A DNA stretch of 64,000 nucleotides from Spirochaetota bacterium (GCA_023401595.1 JAEXDQ010000048.1:42254-106253); one strand, 5' to 3'; shown: positions 25,662-34,692, counted from the first letter of the stretch. Numbers and translations are program-made. Notes: a model not told the origin generated them from the letters alone.

Positions 25662-26773
25662 CGTTTCGCGATGCGACGAAGGAGTTCGTCAGCAAGGGAA
25701 AGAACAACAAGGAACATCGGAAGGTGACCGCCGTCAACAAGCTGAATCTGACGATCAAGTCGGGTACGCTGTTCGGTTTCCTCGGCCCTTCCGGTTGCGG
25801 TAAGTCGACGAGCCTGTTCATGATCTCGGGCATTCATGATTTCACGTCCGGCGCGCTGTTGTTCGACGATGTGGACGTCACCGTCGCGCCGCCTGAAAAA
25901 CGGGGGGTGGGGATGGTATTCCAGAACTATGCGCTATATCCCCACCTTTCCGTCAGGGAGAACATCGAATTTCCTCTGGTCAATTCCAAGGTCCTGACCA
26001 GGACTCTCAGGGAAAGGGCCAAGGCCGATGGCGTCAAGTTCAAGGATATGGTCGATTCAATGGTCTCGCAGGTCTCCAAGGTCGTTGAGATCGGTGAATA
26101 CCTGGACCGGAAGCCGAGCGAGCTTTCAGGCGGTCAGCAGCAACGCGTCGCCATAGCCAGGGCTCTTGTGAAGGAACCGTCCATTCTGTTGCTGGACGAG
26201 CCCCTTTCCAATCTCGACGCCCGACTGCGGATACAGACGCGGGATGAAATCCGTAAAATCCAGAAGAAAACCGGAATCACGACCATCTTCGTGACCCATG
26301 ACCAGGAAGAGGCCATGAACATCTGCGACGAGATCGCCATCATGAAGGAGGGCGTCCTGCAGCAGGTCGGCGAACCTCAGGAGGTCTATGACCATCCCGG
26401 CAATCTCTTCGTGGCGCAGTTCCTCGGCTCCTTCCCGATCAATATTTTGCATGGTACGGTACGGGACGGACGGCTTTTCGTCGGCGAGGCTCCTCTTTGC
26501 GCCATGGATGTCCCCGATGGCCCCTACCAGGTGGGAATACGGCCGGAAAACCTGATTCAGGATGAAGAAGGTTCTCTCAAGGTCACGCTCAACACAGGCC
26601 TGAGGCATGGCGGAATCGAAACGGTGGAGGCCTCTACGATGGACGGCCAGACGCTCAAGTTCGTGAAAAACCCGACTGTGGACGTTCATGCGGGCGACCT
26701 CGTACGCCTCAGGTGCAAGCCGGATTCCATCATAGTTTTCGACGACAAGGGGGCCAGGGTAGCGCAATGTTGA
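25652..26773 (+). CDS. ABC transporter ATPase, UgpC/MalK/MsmK type
   Basis: 373 residues from the ATG at 25652 (AGGAGG upstream), overlapping the preceding stop by 10 bases. Walker A GPSGCGKST, Q-loop VFQNYALYPHL, signature LSGGQQQRVAIARAL, Walker B ILLLDEPLSNLDA, H-loop VTHDQEEA. The C-terminal 110 residues form the TOBE/MalK regulatory domain (GIRPEN). The stretch between Walker A and signature is slightly longer than in MalK, with SKVLTRTLRERAKADGVKF inserted. It energises the adjacent permeases and may also serve the ATPase-less importer at 13-16 kb. Confidence 0.95.
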   Translation: MQVTFRDATKEFVSKGKNNKEHRKVTAVNKLNLTIKSGTLFGFLGPSGCGKSTSLFMISGIHDFTSGALLFDDVDVTVAPPEKRGVGMVFQNYALYPHLSVRENIEFPLVNSKVLTRTLRERAKADGVKFKDMVDSMVSQVSKVVEIGEYLDRKPSELSGGQQQRVAIARALVKEPSILLLDEPLSNLDARLRIQTRDEIRKIQKKTGITTIFVTHDQEEAMNICDEIAIMKEGVLQQVGEPQEVYDHPGNLFVAQFLGSFPINILHGTVRDGRLFVGEAPLCAMDVPDGPYQVGIRPENLIQDEEGSLKVTLNTGLRHGGIETVEASTMDGQTLKFVKNPTVDVHAGDLVRLRCKPDSIIVFDDKGARVAQC

Positions 26774-27708
26774 AAAAAAGGGACTACAACGCATATCTGT
26801 ATCTGCTTCCGGCCTTTGCGCTGATGGCGGTCTTCGTCATCTATCCGGTCGTCAATACTTTGGTCACTTCTTTCAAGGAGGGCTATAGGTTCCTTACAGG
26901 CTCCTTCGTGAAGTTTTCCTTTCAGAACTATATGGACATTCTCAAGGACAAGACCTTCCTGCGGGCGGTGGTCAATACCTGCTTCATCGCCTTCGTCTGC
27001 GTTCCGTTCTCCATGCTGACCGCCCTGGTCGTTGCCCTGCTGTTGAACTCGATCAAGAAATTGAAGGGCTTGCTGATGACCTTGTTCTATCTGCCGCAGG
27101 TGACGAACGTCATCGCGGCGGGCATGGTCTTCGCGCTCATCTTCAACAACAACTTCGGGCTGATGAACCTTTTCCTGGGCCTGTTCGGCATTGAACCGGT
27201 CCAATGGATATCCGGGGTAGGGATCGCCGCGAGCAAGGAGCTGTACCGGCAATCGTATCTGCGCTGCCTGTTCGTCCTGTTCGCATATTCGACCTGGTCC
27301 GGGTTGTCGCTGAAGGTCGTCCTCTTTCTCGGCGGGCTGCAGAACATACGCAAGGACTATTATCAGGCGGCGCGACTGGACGGGACCAGCTCCTGGAAGG
27401 TTCTTCGCAAGATAACGCTGCCACTGCTGTCCCCGACGACCTTCTATGTGTTCATCACCTCGGTGATCACCGCGTTCAAGGCGTATTCCGCGGTCGTGGC
27501 CCTGTTTACGACGACCTACGGCCCGGCCGGTGATAATTCAAAGATGATGATCACCATCGTCGGTTACATCATCGATTCGTTGGGGAGCTATCTCAGCGCC
27601 GGTTCCGTCAGCGTCGCCAGCGCGGCGGCCGTACTGCTCATGGTTATCATCATGGTCCTGACGGCGGCCCAGTTCGGCATCTCGAAAAGGTGGGTACACT
27701 ACAAATGA
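26767..27708 (+). CDS. ABC transporter permease, UgpA/MalF-like
   Basis: 313 residues; ATG at 26767 overlaps the ATPase stop. Six membrane segments; EAA loop YYQAARLDGTSSWKVLRKITLPLLS. Sequence type is that of glycerol-phosphate and sugar CUT1 importers. Coupled by ATGA overlap to the next permease. Confidence 0.94.
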   Translation: MLKKRDYNAYLYLLPAFALMAVFVIYPVVNTLVTSFKEGYRFLTGSFVKFSFQNYMDILKDKTFLRAVVNTCFIAFVCVPFSMLTALVVALLLNSIKKLKGLLMTLFYLPQVTNVIAAGMVFALIFNNNFGLMNLFLGLFGIEPVQWISGVGIAASKELYRQSYLRCLFVLFAYSTWSGLSLKVVLFLGGLQNIRKDYYQAARLDGTSSWKVLRKITLPLLSPTTFYVFITSVITAFKAYSAVVALFTTTYGPAGDNSKMMITIVGYIIDSLGSYLSAGSVSVASAAAVLLMVIIMVLTAAQFGISKRWVHYK

Positions 27709-28538
27709 TACGAAAATCGACAATCTCCGCCAGTTGCAAGTATCTGTTCCTCTTCATTTCCCTGGTATTGGTACTTGTTCCGTTCGCATGGATGGTGTCC
27801 ACAGCGCTCAAGACGGAAAGCGAGGCGCTGTACCAACCTCCCATCCTGTTTCCCCGGGTTCCGCAGTTCGTGAATTTCATCAAGGCATTGCAGATGGCTC
27901 CGTTCCTGACGTATTTCTGGAATACGTTGGTCGTCGCCTTCTTCGTCGTCATTCTCAGTACGGCGGTGACCGTCCTCGCGGCCTTCGCTTTCTCTTGGAT
28001 GGATTTCCCAGGGAAGAACGTCCTGTTCTTCCTTGTCCTCGGTTCCATGATGATTCCCCAGGAAATGCTTATCATCACCAACTTCATGACCGTCGCGAAG
28101 CTCGGCTGGCTGAACACCTACCAGGCGTTGATCCTGCCTTATGCCGTCAACGCCTTCAATATCTTCCTGCTGAGGCAGACCATGAAGCAGATTCCGACCG
28201 ATCTGTTCACTGCTTCCAGGATCGACGGTCTCTCTCATTTCAGGTTCCTCAGGAAGGTCGTCCTGCCTATCGCCAGACCTACGATCCTGACTACCATGCT
28301 GCTCTCCTTGATCTGGATATGGAATACCTACGCATGGCCGAACCTGATTACGACGAAGGACAGTCTGCGGATGATTTCCAATGGTCTGAGCAACGCTTTC
28401 ACGACCAATTCGGGAACCATAAAGTATGAACTGCAGATGTCCGCGGCTACATTGGTTACGATTCCTTTGATCGTCCTGTTCGTCATCCTGCGTAAGAACG
28501 TATTCGCGGGAATGCAGACAGGGGGACTCAAGGGATGA
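27705..28538 (+). CDS. ABC transporter permease, UgpE/MalG-like
   Basis: 277 residues from the ATG at 27705 (ATGA overlap with the upstream gene). Six membrane segments; EAA loop FTASRIDGLSHFRFLRKVVLPIAR, and the C-terminal NVFAGMQTGGLKG ending typical of UgpE/LacG subunits. Partner of the preceding permease. Confidence 0.94.
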   Translation: MIRKSTISASCKYLFLFISLVLVLVPFAWMVSTALKTESEALYQPPILFPRVPQFVNFIKALQMAPFLTYFWNTLVVAFFVVILSTAVTVLAAFAFSWMDFPGKNVLFFLVLGSMMIPQEMLIITNFMTVAKLGWLNTYQALILPYAVNAFNIFLLRQTMKQIPTDLFTASRIDGLSHFRFLRKVVLPIARPTILTTMLLSLIWIWNTYAWPNLITTKDSLRMISNGLSNAFTTNSGTIKYELQMSAATLVTIPLIVLFVILRKNVFAGMQTGGLKG

Positions 28539-28555
28539 AATATGGAGGAGTGAAA

Positions 28556-29926
28556 ATGACGTTTACGAAAAAAGCAATGTGTATCCTTCTGGTCGCGTCC
28601 GTATGCGCGTATGCTTTCTGCGGCGGTAGTCCCGAGCAGAAGAGCGCGACTAATCTCGAAGTTGCCATTCAGAAGGTCCTGGTTGACAAGGAACCGGTGG
28701 AGATTTCCTTCTGGACGGGTACCGGAGCCCAGAACTATCCGTACCTTGAGGCGATGGTCAACGCTTTCATGGCGGCCTATCCCAATATCAAGGTCGATTT
28801 CTCCAATCAGGGGGCTCTCAACGACCTGACCGTGAAGCTCACCCAGAACATCGTGTCGCGGACGACTCCTACGGTGTCGAACCTCAACGCACCTACGTTC
28901 CCCGAATACATCGCCAGCGACGCCATAGTGGATCTTGCGCCCTATTACGCCGATGCGACGATCGGCTACACAAATGAGCAAAAGGCTGATTTCTTCGGGA
29001 ACTATATCGCGGAGGTTCAGAGCTTCGGCCCCGAGGGAACCATGTACGCTTGGCCGACTAACAAGAAGACGACCGATATCCTTGTGTACAACAAGACGTT
29101 CTTCGACGCCCACGGCTGGTCGGCTCCCACGACATGGGACGAGGTCGTAGCCTACTGCGAGATCATCAAGGCGGAGACCGGGAAACCCGGCTTCAGCTAC
29201 GATACGTCTTACGGCGAGGCCGCCTTCAAGACGATGACGAGCCAGTGGGGGAGTCCCTATGTGACGAAAGACGGCGTCGTGGATATCGAGAACCAGGCTT
29301 CCCTCGAGGTTCTTGAATTCTTCAAGGAGAACATGGACAAAGGGTTGTTCACGCTTCCGGCCTTGATGCCGAGCGCCGGCGGAAACTATAGCAACAGCGG
29401 TTTCGTCATGGAGGAGTGCTACATGTTCATCGGCCCCGCCGCCGGTATCCAGTATGCCGTCCCCTCCGTGTCGAAGGGGCAGAAGGACTTCGAGATCGGC
29501 GTCGCGGCGATTCCTCAGAAGGAAGCGGGGAAGGCCGTTGCGTTCAGCAAGGGCGAGAACTACGCCGTATTCTCCAATTCCACGACGGAACAGCGCGTTG
29601 CGGCATGGCTGATGATCAAGTTCCTCAGCGCGGCTGAGAACAATGTGGACTGGTTCGTCAATACCGGCAACCTGCCTATCAGCCGCTCCCAGGTCGAGAA
29701 CCCTGCGTATCAGGAATTCCTGGCTACGGAGAAAGGGACGAAGGCCTTCTATTATGCCTCGGCTGTCAACGCGGCGTTGAAGATGCAGGATATCATGAGT
29801 TTTGACGTCGCCTTCGGCAACGCTGACAAGCTGGCCACGGAAGTCGGTTCCATGTGGAAGGCCGTGATGATCGGCGGAGCCGACCCAGCTACCGCCCTTG
29901 CGGAAACGGCCGCGAAGTTCAAATGA
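28556..29926 (+). CDS. ABC transporter substrate-binding lipoprotein (UgpB-like)
   Basis: 456 residues from the ATG at 28556 with GGAGG upstream. The signal peptide ends in AYAFC, a lipobox-like site, followed by GGSPEQKS, so the protein is probably lipid-anchored. Mature features: VEISFWTGTGAQNYPYLEAM, SFGPEGTMYAWPTNKKTTDILVYNKTFF, and GAFSKGENYAVFS-like C-terminal region. The motif set resembles UgpB-type binding proteins, which bind glycerol-3-phosphate or related phosphodiesters, but the ligand pocket cannot be read by eye. ATGA overlap with the HAD gene. Confidence 0.9.
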   Translation: MTFTKKAMCILLVASVCAYAFCGGSPEQKSATNLEVAIQKVLVDKEPVEISFWTGTGAQNYPYLEAMVNAFMAAYPNIKVDFSNQGALNDLTVKLTQNIVSRTTPTVSNLNAPTFPEYIASDAIVDLAPYYADATIGYTNEQKADFFGNYIAEVQSFGPEGTMYAWPTNKKTTDILVYNKTFFDAHGWSAPTTWDEVVAYCEIIKAETGKPGFSYDTSYGEAAFKTMTSQWGSPYVTKDGVVDIENQASLEVLEFFKENMDKGLFTLPALMPSAGGNYSNSGFVMEECYMFIGPAAGIQYAVPSVSKGQKDFEIGVAAIPQKEAGKAVAFSKGENYAVFSNSTTEQRVAAWLMIKFLSAAENNVDWFVNTGNLPISRSQVENPAYQEFLATEKGTKAFYYASAVNAALKMQDIMSFDVAFGNADKLATEVGSMWKAVMIGGADPATALAETAAKFK

Positions 29927-30699
29927 AAAAGATCGTCTTTTTCGATTTCGACAATACGCTTTACAGCCACAGGACCGGCAAGGTCCCCTCAAGCGCCCGC
30001 AAGGCGCTTGAGGAGCTTCGGTCCTGCGGCCATTTTCTTGTTCTCGCCACCGGCCGGGGGCTTGAGTCCCGGGTCATGGTGGACGCTGAAACAGCCTTCG
30101 TTTTCGACGCCTATATCTTTCTCAACGGGCAGGTGGTCATTGAAAATGAGGCTGTCGTGTTTGAGCGGCATATCGGTATGGAGAACACCAGCCGCGTCTT
30201 CAACCTGGCTGATTCCCTCGATATCGCCTATGGCGGGTTCACCGGTATCGGTCAAGCCCTCAACCGGCTAAATCCCCGTGTCCAGGCCGTCTGGGATGAC
30301 TTTATCTCCGACATGCCTCCCGTTATTCCCTCTTTCAGGGACATCGAGAAAATATACCTGCTGCAATTATACATCGAAGAATCTGAAGAACCTTTGTTCA
30401 AGGATATCCTTGACGACTATGTGACCAACCGGCCGCATAGGTATATGTTGAGCTTGATTCCGAAGGCCGCGGGCAAATCCCTCGGGATGCGTTTCCTGAT
30501 GGAAGAGCATGGTTTTGCAAAAGCCGATTCCTATGCGTTCGGGGATGGCTACAACGATGCCGATATGCTTCAGGCGGCCGGATGCGGCATAGCGATGGCG
30601 GATGGCAGTGAGGAACTTAAGGCGGTGGCGGATATCGTCTGTCCGTCCGCTGATGACGATGGAATTGCCCGGACAGTCAAAGCTCTTGGCCTGAACTGA
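29923..30699 (+). CDS. HAD-superfamily phosphatase, Cof/IIB type
   Basis: 258 residues; starts at the ATG overlapping the binding-protein stop. Motif I DFDNTLYS, motif II ATGRG, Lys of motif III in PKAAGKSLGMRFL, motif IV GDGYNDADML: a complete HAD-IIB active site with a Cof-like cap. Such enzymes remove phosphate from sugar phosphates, flavin or polyol phosphates. It is the last gene of the seven-gene operon; the fourth phosphoester-cleaving domain in it. Confidence 0.92.
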   Translation: MKKIVFFDFDNTLYSHRTGKVPSSARKALEELRSCGHFLVLATGRGLESRVMVDAETAFVFDAYIFLNGQVVIENEAVVFERHIGMENTSRVFNLADSLDIAYGGFTGIGQALNRLNPRVQAVWDDFISDMPPVIPSFRDIEKIYLLQLYIEESEEPLFKDILDDYVTNRPHRYMLSLIPKAAGKSLGMRFLMEEHGFAKADSYAFGDGYNDADMLQAAGCGIAMADGSEELKAVADIVCPSADDDGIARTVKALGLN

Positions 30700-30718
30700 A
30701 CGGCAGGCCACCTAAGGC

Positions 30719-30852
30719 TGCGACAGGTTTTGGCAAGCAGCGAAAGGCAGCCACATAAGGCGGCAACAGGTTTTAGTAGGTAGCGAAAGACAGCTACAAA
30801 AGACGGCGGCAAGTGTCGGTAGGTGTCGGTAGGTGTCGGTAGGTGTCGGTAG
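30719..30852. repeat. Short tandem repeats after the HAD gene
   Basis: Two diverged 43-bp units starting near 30721 and 30764 (GACAGGTTTTGGCAAGCAGCG-like, then ACAGGTTTTAGTAGGTAGCG) are followed by four exact 10-bp copies of GTGTCGGTAG at 30813-30852. No gene. The rest of 30700-31059 shows nothing I can name. Confidence 0.8.
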
Positions 30853-31059
30853 GCGGGCCATGGAAGATGATTCGTCGCCTGTCCAGTCCCTGTCGGAATC
30901 TGGACGATTTTGTGCCGCTGGTATCGTATCCGCATCATGTGTTTTTGATGATCCACTTCTTTGATGAGTGATGCTACTCTCTCGATTTCCATGGTGGGGG
31001 GCTTGCCGGCCTCTGCCCATCCGGCCGAAAACATTATGGGGGCATATCCTCCGCCCATG

Positions 31060-31104
31060 AAAAAAGGGCGCCGTCCAGCGCAAAGACGCACTGTCGCGAC
31101 ACCC
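31060..31104 (-). terminator. Intrinsic terminator after tRNA-Val
   Basis: Minus strand GGGTGTCG pairs with CGGCGCCC (with G-U pairs) enclosing a second stem CAGTGCG/TGCGCTG, then TTTTTT. It begins 5 bases after the tRNA 3' end. Confidence 0.85.
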
Positions 31105-31108
31105 TAGT

Positions 31109-31180
31109 TGACGGCGGAGGGATTTGAACCCCCGACCAGTTGCGTGTAAGGCAACCGCTCTCCCACTGAGCTACACCGCC
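31109..31180 (-). tRNA. tRNA-Val (anticodon TAC)
   Basis: 72 nt. Acceptor GGCGGTG pairs with CGCCGTC; D arm AGCTCAGTGGGAGAGC; anticodon stem GTTGC/GCAAC around loop CTTACAC, anticodon TAC; T arm GGGGG TTCAAAT CCCTC; discriminator A. CCA is not encoded and must be added. Confidence 0.95.
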
Positions 31181-31183
31181 ATT

Positions 31184-31477
31184 CCCGCTTATTTTGCAAC
31201 AAACGCTCGGATAAACTACCATGTTCCGATGCTTGTGTCAACTACGGAAAAACCATCCCGAACGAAATAGCAGCAAGGAAAAACTTACATCGTCAAAAAT
31301 GTGGGATCGGTTTTTTTCCTCGCGTTTCGCTACGTACAACGCCTCGTCGTTTTTCCTGCGCAATAACGGTTTTCGATAAGGCCGGAAATATCCGGATGGA
31401 CGTTTTCTGCGGCGTTGGGTATATTCTGTACACATAGCGTCTTCCACCGTTCCTCCTTGGACAGTATGTGAAAACGG
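31184..31477. other. Intergenic region upstream of the CmpB-like gene and of the tRNA
   Basis: No gene found. It should hold the tRNA promoter on the minus strand; I see no clear -35/-10 pair there. Confidence 0.4.
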
Positions 31478-31506
31478 TTTGCAGGAAGGGGGCTTCCTGT
31501 TATACT
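31478..31506 (+). promoter_or_regulatory. Promoter with internal palindrome before the CmpB-like operon
   Basis: TTTGCA (31478-31483), 17-base spacer, TATACT (31501-31506). The spacer contains the perfect inverted repeat CAGGAAG-GGGG-CTTCCTG (31482-31499), a possible operator. Start codon lies at 31543. Confidence 0.55.
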
Positions 31507-31542
31507 ATGGACGTCGCTCTGAATCGCCTGATAGGAGACAGT

Positions 31543-32385
31543 ATGTTTACCCTGGATAAGCTCATCATCTATTTTTTCATCTACTGCATGTGCGGATACG
31601 TCTGTGAAGTCGTCTATTGTTCCGTACCTGCCAAACGGTTCGTGAACCGAGGATTCCTGTATGGCCCGTATCTGCCGATCTACGGTTTCGGCGCGATTTC
31701 CGTGATCCTCGCCCTGGAACCGTTTTTCGACAAGCCGTACCTGGTTTTCATATTCGGCATGATCGTGACCTCGGTGCTGGAATACTTCACCAGTTGGCTG
31801 TTGGAGAAGTTCTTCAATACGAAGCTGTGGGATTATTCCAAGCATAGAATCAACATAAACGGGCGTGTCTGCCTGCTGAACTCCACATTGTTCGCTATCC
31901 TTTGCCTGGTGGTGGTCTATGTGATCCAACCCGCCATAGCTGATTTCGTCGGCAAGTTTCCCCAGTGGCTCTATCATCCGCTTGCGTTGGTGATTGCGAT
32001 CGTCATGTCCGTGGATGCGACTGCCAGTATCTACCACATGGCCGCGTTCCAAGCCAAGGTTCGCGAGGTCAAGGAGAAGGGCAAGGAGTTCCAGGATCGG
32101 TTGGCGGTACTGCAGAAAGAGGGAAGCCAGCAACTCGTCGCGGCCACGAAAGCGAAGTTCGACAAGGAAATGGATCGCCTGCGCACAGAACTGCACAGGA
32201 CCAGCCGCCGCATGGTGGACGCCTTCCCCAGCATGACCAGCGCCAGCGGGGAAATGAAGGAGCAGTTCGAGCAGCTACGCGAGGGTGTGAAGCTGTGGCG
32301 TGAGAAGAGGGCCGTCGAACGGACCGCGATTCATCAGACCGCGAAGAAAGCCCGTCAGGAAAGGAAGGCGAAGAAACATTCATGA
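31543..32385 (+). CDS. Putative ABC-transporter-like membrane protein, CmpB family
   Basis: 280 residues from the ATG at 31543 (TAGGAG upstream). Five or so membrane segments in residues 1-155, with the family motif FVNRGFLYGPYLPIYGFGA and EYFTSWLLEKFFNTKLWDYS followed by INGRVCLLNSTLF. The last 120 residues are charged and helical, probably a cytoplasmic coiled coil. The family is named as an ABC permease but its role is not established. Its stop overlaps the start of yggS (ATGA). Confidence 0.75.
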   Translation: MFTLDKLIIYFFIYCMCGYVCEVVYCSVPAKRFVNRGFLYGPYLPIYGFGAISVILALEPFFDKPYLVFIFGMIVTSVLEYFTSWLLEKFFNTKLWDYSKHRININGRVCLLNSTLFAILCLVVVYVIQPAIADFVGKFPQWLYHPLALVIAIVMSVDATASIYHMAAFQAKVREVKEKGKEFQDRLAVLQKEGSQQLVAATKAKFDKEMDRLRTELHRTSRRMVDAFPSMTSASGEMKEQFEQLREGVKLWREKRAVERTAIHQTAKKARQERKAKKHS

Positions 32386-33092
32386 GCGATACTTTCAAGG
32401 AACGGGTAGAGGAAATCCTTGCTGAAATCCACGGTGCGGCGGCGGCCTGCGGGCGGAATGCGGCCGATATCACCTTGATGGGCGTCTCCAAGACGCACCC
32501 GTGGGATTCCGTCATGGACGGCTACGGCGCAGGGCTTCGGCTGTTCGGTGAAAACCGTGTGCAGGAAGTGGAGGCGAAGTTTCCTGAAATCCCAAAACGA
32601 CCGGTGGGGATGGGCCTCCATCTGATAGGGCATTTGCAAAGTAACAAAGTGAAGAAAATCGTTCCGCTGGTGGATGGTATCGATTCGGTGGATTCACTGC
32701 GGCTAGCCAGCTTGATCAGCGAATGCGCCCTGTCCCAGGGCAGGGTCATGCCGATCCTGTTGGAGTTCAATACCTCCGGCGAAGAAGCGAAGTCCGGTTT
32801 CGAGACCGAAGATTCTCTGGTCGAGATGCTTGACCATGCCGAGGAGCTAAAAGGCATCGAGATACGCGGGTTGATGACGGTCGGGCCTTTGGGTGGAACT
32901 GAGCGGCAGATCCGCGGTGCGTTCACCCATTTGCGGTCGTTGCGCGAAACCTGCGGGGCACGGTATCCTTCGCTCGATTTCAGCGTCCTCTCCATGGGGA
33001 TGAGCGGCGATTTCATCTGGGCGATCGAGGAAGGCTCTACAATGGTTCGTGTCGGGACTCGGCTTTTCGGGGTGAGGGATTATTCGAAGTGA
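32382..33092 (+). CDS. yggS: PLP homeostasis protein, YggS/PLPBP family
   Basis: 236 residues. Single-domain alanine-racemase-type barrel that binds pyridoxal phosphate and buffers its level; no enzyme activity known. PLP lysine lies in LMGVSKTHP; HLIGHLQSNKVK, the LEFNTSGEEAKSGF segment and RGLMTVGP, then FSVLSMGMSGDFIWAIEEGSTMVRVGTRLFG are all diagnostic. It sits between two membrane or secreted proteins with overlapping starts, so the operon is CmpB-like, yggS, secreted protein, then rluD. Confidence 0.96.
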   Translation: MSDTFKERVEEILAEIHGAAAACGRNAADITLMGVSKTHPWDSVMDGYGAGLRLFGENRVQEVEAKFPEIPKRPVGMGLHLIGHLQSNKVKKIVPLVDGIDSVDSLRLASLISECALSQGRVMPILLEFNTSGEEAKSGFETEDSLVEMLDHAEELKGIEIRGLMTVGPLGGTERQIRGAFTHLRSLRETCGARYPSLDFSVLSMGMSGDFIWAIEEGSTMVRVGTRLFGVRDYSK

Positions 33093-33508
33093 AGAAATTG
33101 ACGGTTCTCCTGCTTGCGTTGCTGCTGTTCGCGGCGATTCCCGTACAAAGCTTTTGCGCCGATACGACGACTACGACAGCCACGGCTGCCACGGCGGGAA
33201 CGACAGGAACGACGACTACGACAGGAACGTCGGGGACGAAGCTTCCTGACTATGAACCGTATACGAAGGATGAGTTCCCGATCTGGAGCGGAAAGCTTCG
33301 TCGTGCGGAATCGTTGTTCTTCGGTTCGTTTCCGTTGGCGTTGCCACTGGTGGTTCTCGCCTACAATCTCGCCGTCAATCTTGGTGCGCCTCCGGTAGAA
33401 GAGACCGCCGGTATCAAGACGGCGCTGGTTCAGCTTGGGGCGGCCGCCGGCGTATCCTTTACCATAGCTCTGACCGATTTCATTATCGGGGAAGTCAGGG
33501 GAGAATGA
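33089..33508 (+). CDS. Small exported protein, threonine-rich
   Basis: No family recognised. 139 residues from a GTG overlapping the yggS stop. Signal peptide with core LLLALLLFAAIP and likely cleavage after SFCA. Then a run of about 25 Thr, Ala and Gly residues, the motif DYEPYTKDEFPIWSGKLRRAE, and two hydrophobic stretches (residues 77-95 and 112-130). It may be an inner-membrane or outer-membrane-associated protein. Spirochaete genomes often carry such short unknown proteins next to rluD-type genes; function unknown. Confidence 0.7.
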   Translation: MKKLTVLLLALLLFAAIPVQSFCADTTTTTATAATAGTTGTTTTTGTSGTKLPDYEPYTKDEFPIWSGKLRRAESLFFGSFPLALPLVVLAYNLAVNLGAPPVEETAGIKTALVQLGAAAGVSFTIALTDFIIGEVRGE

Positions 33509-33511
33509 TCA

Positions 33512-34621
33512 GTGAAAACAATTGAACGGGCCGTTTCCCTCGTGGTAGGGCCGGTCGACGGAAAGATGCGCGTCGACGCCTATGTCGCCGCCAACGCAAC
33601 CGGTGTCAGCCGTTCCCTGGTGGGCGACAAGGATACCCGGATTCTGGTGGACGGCAGGGAAGCCAAGAGAAGCCGTCCCGTCAAAGAGGGGCAGGTCGTC
33701 GAAGTCCTATGGACCGAGCAGTGTTTTGAAGGAGTCGAGCCGCAGGATATCCCTTTGGATATCCTCTATGAGGATGATGATGTCCTCGTCATCGACAAGC
33801 CGCAGGGGCTGGTGGTCCATCCCGCCGCGGGAAATCCCGATGGCACGTTGGTCAATGCGCTGGTACATCGTTACGGTTCATCGTTCTCCGAGATGTCGCC
33901 GCCTCCGTATGTCGCTGCATATACTGAGGTTCCTATAGGGGATGACGCTTCCGACCAGTGTTCAGATCTCCTGGCGGATGAACTTGTATCGTTGGACGGT
34001 TCGGATTTTGTTGCCGAAGGGGAAGCCTCCCCTGATGGGTTGAGTCCCGCCGTCCGTCCCGGTATCGTGCATCGGCTGGACAAGGATACGAGCGGCGTAA
34101 TGGTCGTGGCCCGCAATAGGGAAGCGCACGCATCGTTGTCCCGTCAGTTCAAGGAACATACCACCGACAAATACTACATCGCGATTGTGAAAGGCCGGAT
34201 GCCTGCCCGACGGGGACGGATCGTGACAGGGCTCAGACGGGATCCAGAGAACCGTAAATGCTTCACGACCTGTCCGGTTGATGAGGGAAGGAAAGCGGAG
34301 ACCCATTATCTGGTGCTACGCCAGTATGCCGGTTATGCGTTGGTCCGCATCCGCATCCTCACCGGTCGCACCCATCAGATACGCGTTCATCTGCAATCGA
34401 TCGGACATCCTGTTCTGGGAGATCCCATGTATTCAAGGAAGGACGCCTCCTATCCTGACGCGACGCTGATGCTTCATGCGTTGCAGCTTTATTTCGACCA
34501 TCCGTCGTCCGGGGTGAGGATGCGGTTCTGCGCTCCGATGCCTCGACGGTTCAAGGACGTGTTGCGTACTCTGTCCTTGCCGGAGAGACGCCCCGGCGAT
34601 GAAACCCGTTTTCTTGAATAG
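33512..34621 (+). CDS. rluD: RluA/RluD-family pseudouridine synthase
   Basis: Isomerises specific uridines in 23S rRNA (RluD) or related RNAs. 369 residues from a GTG three bases after the preceding stop. N-terminal S4-like RNA-binding domain, then DVLVIDKPQGLVVHPA, catalytic Asp in HRLDKDTSG, and LTGRTHQIRVHLQSIGHPVLGDPMY. About 50 residues are inserted between GTLVNALVHR and the HRLDKDTSG motif (roughly residues 128-177), rich in Asp, Ser and Pro and probably a surface loop. Which uridine is modified cannot be told, so the symbol is tentative within the family. Confidence 0.88.
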   Translation: MKTIERAVSLVVGPVDGKMRVDAYVAANATGVSRSLVGDKDTRILVDGREAKRSRPVKEGQVVEVLWTEQCFEGVEPQDIPLDILYEDDDVLVIDKPQGLVVHPAAGNPDGTLVNALVHRYGSSFSEMSPPPYVAAYTEVPIGDDASDQCSDLLADELVSLDGSDFVAEGEASPDGLSPAVRPGIVHRLDKDTSGVMVVARNREAHASLSRQFKEHTTDKYYIAIVKGRMPARRGRIVTGLRRDPENRKCFTTCPVDEGRKAETHYLVLRQYAGYALVRIRILTGRTHQIRVHLQSIGHPVLGDPMYSRKDASYPDATLMLHALQLYFDHPSSGVRMRFCAPMPRRFKDVLRTLSLPERRPGDETRFLE

Positions 34622-34657
34622 TTTTTCCCTGTCCGTCCTGTTGTTTACCGTCGGAAG

Positions 34658-34692
34658 TCCTCCGGCGGCTTAGTGTTCCTCCGGCGACTTGG
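34658..34692. repeat. Short direct repeat between rluD and the Fpg-like gene
   Basis: TCCTCCGGCGGCTTAG (34658) and TCCTCCGGCGACTTGG (34677), 19 bases apart, within a 147-bp gap. No terminator with a clear U-run seen. Confidence 0.6.

Noticed and set aside
28328..29992. Minus-strand frame of 554 residues across the UgpB-like gene
   Set aside because: Antisense to an operon with clear motifs and overlapping starts; a shadow of its codon bias.
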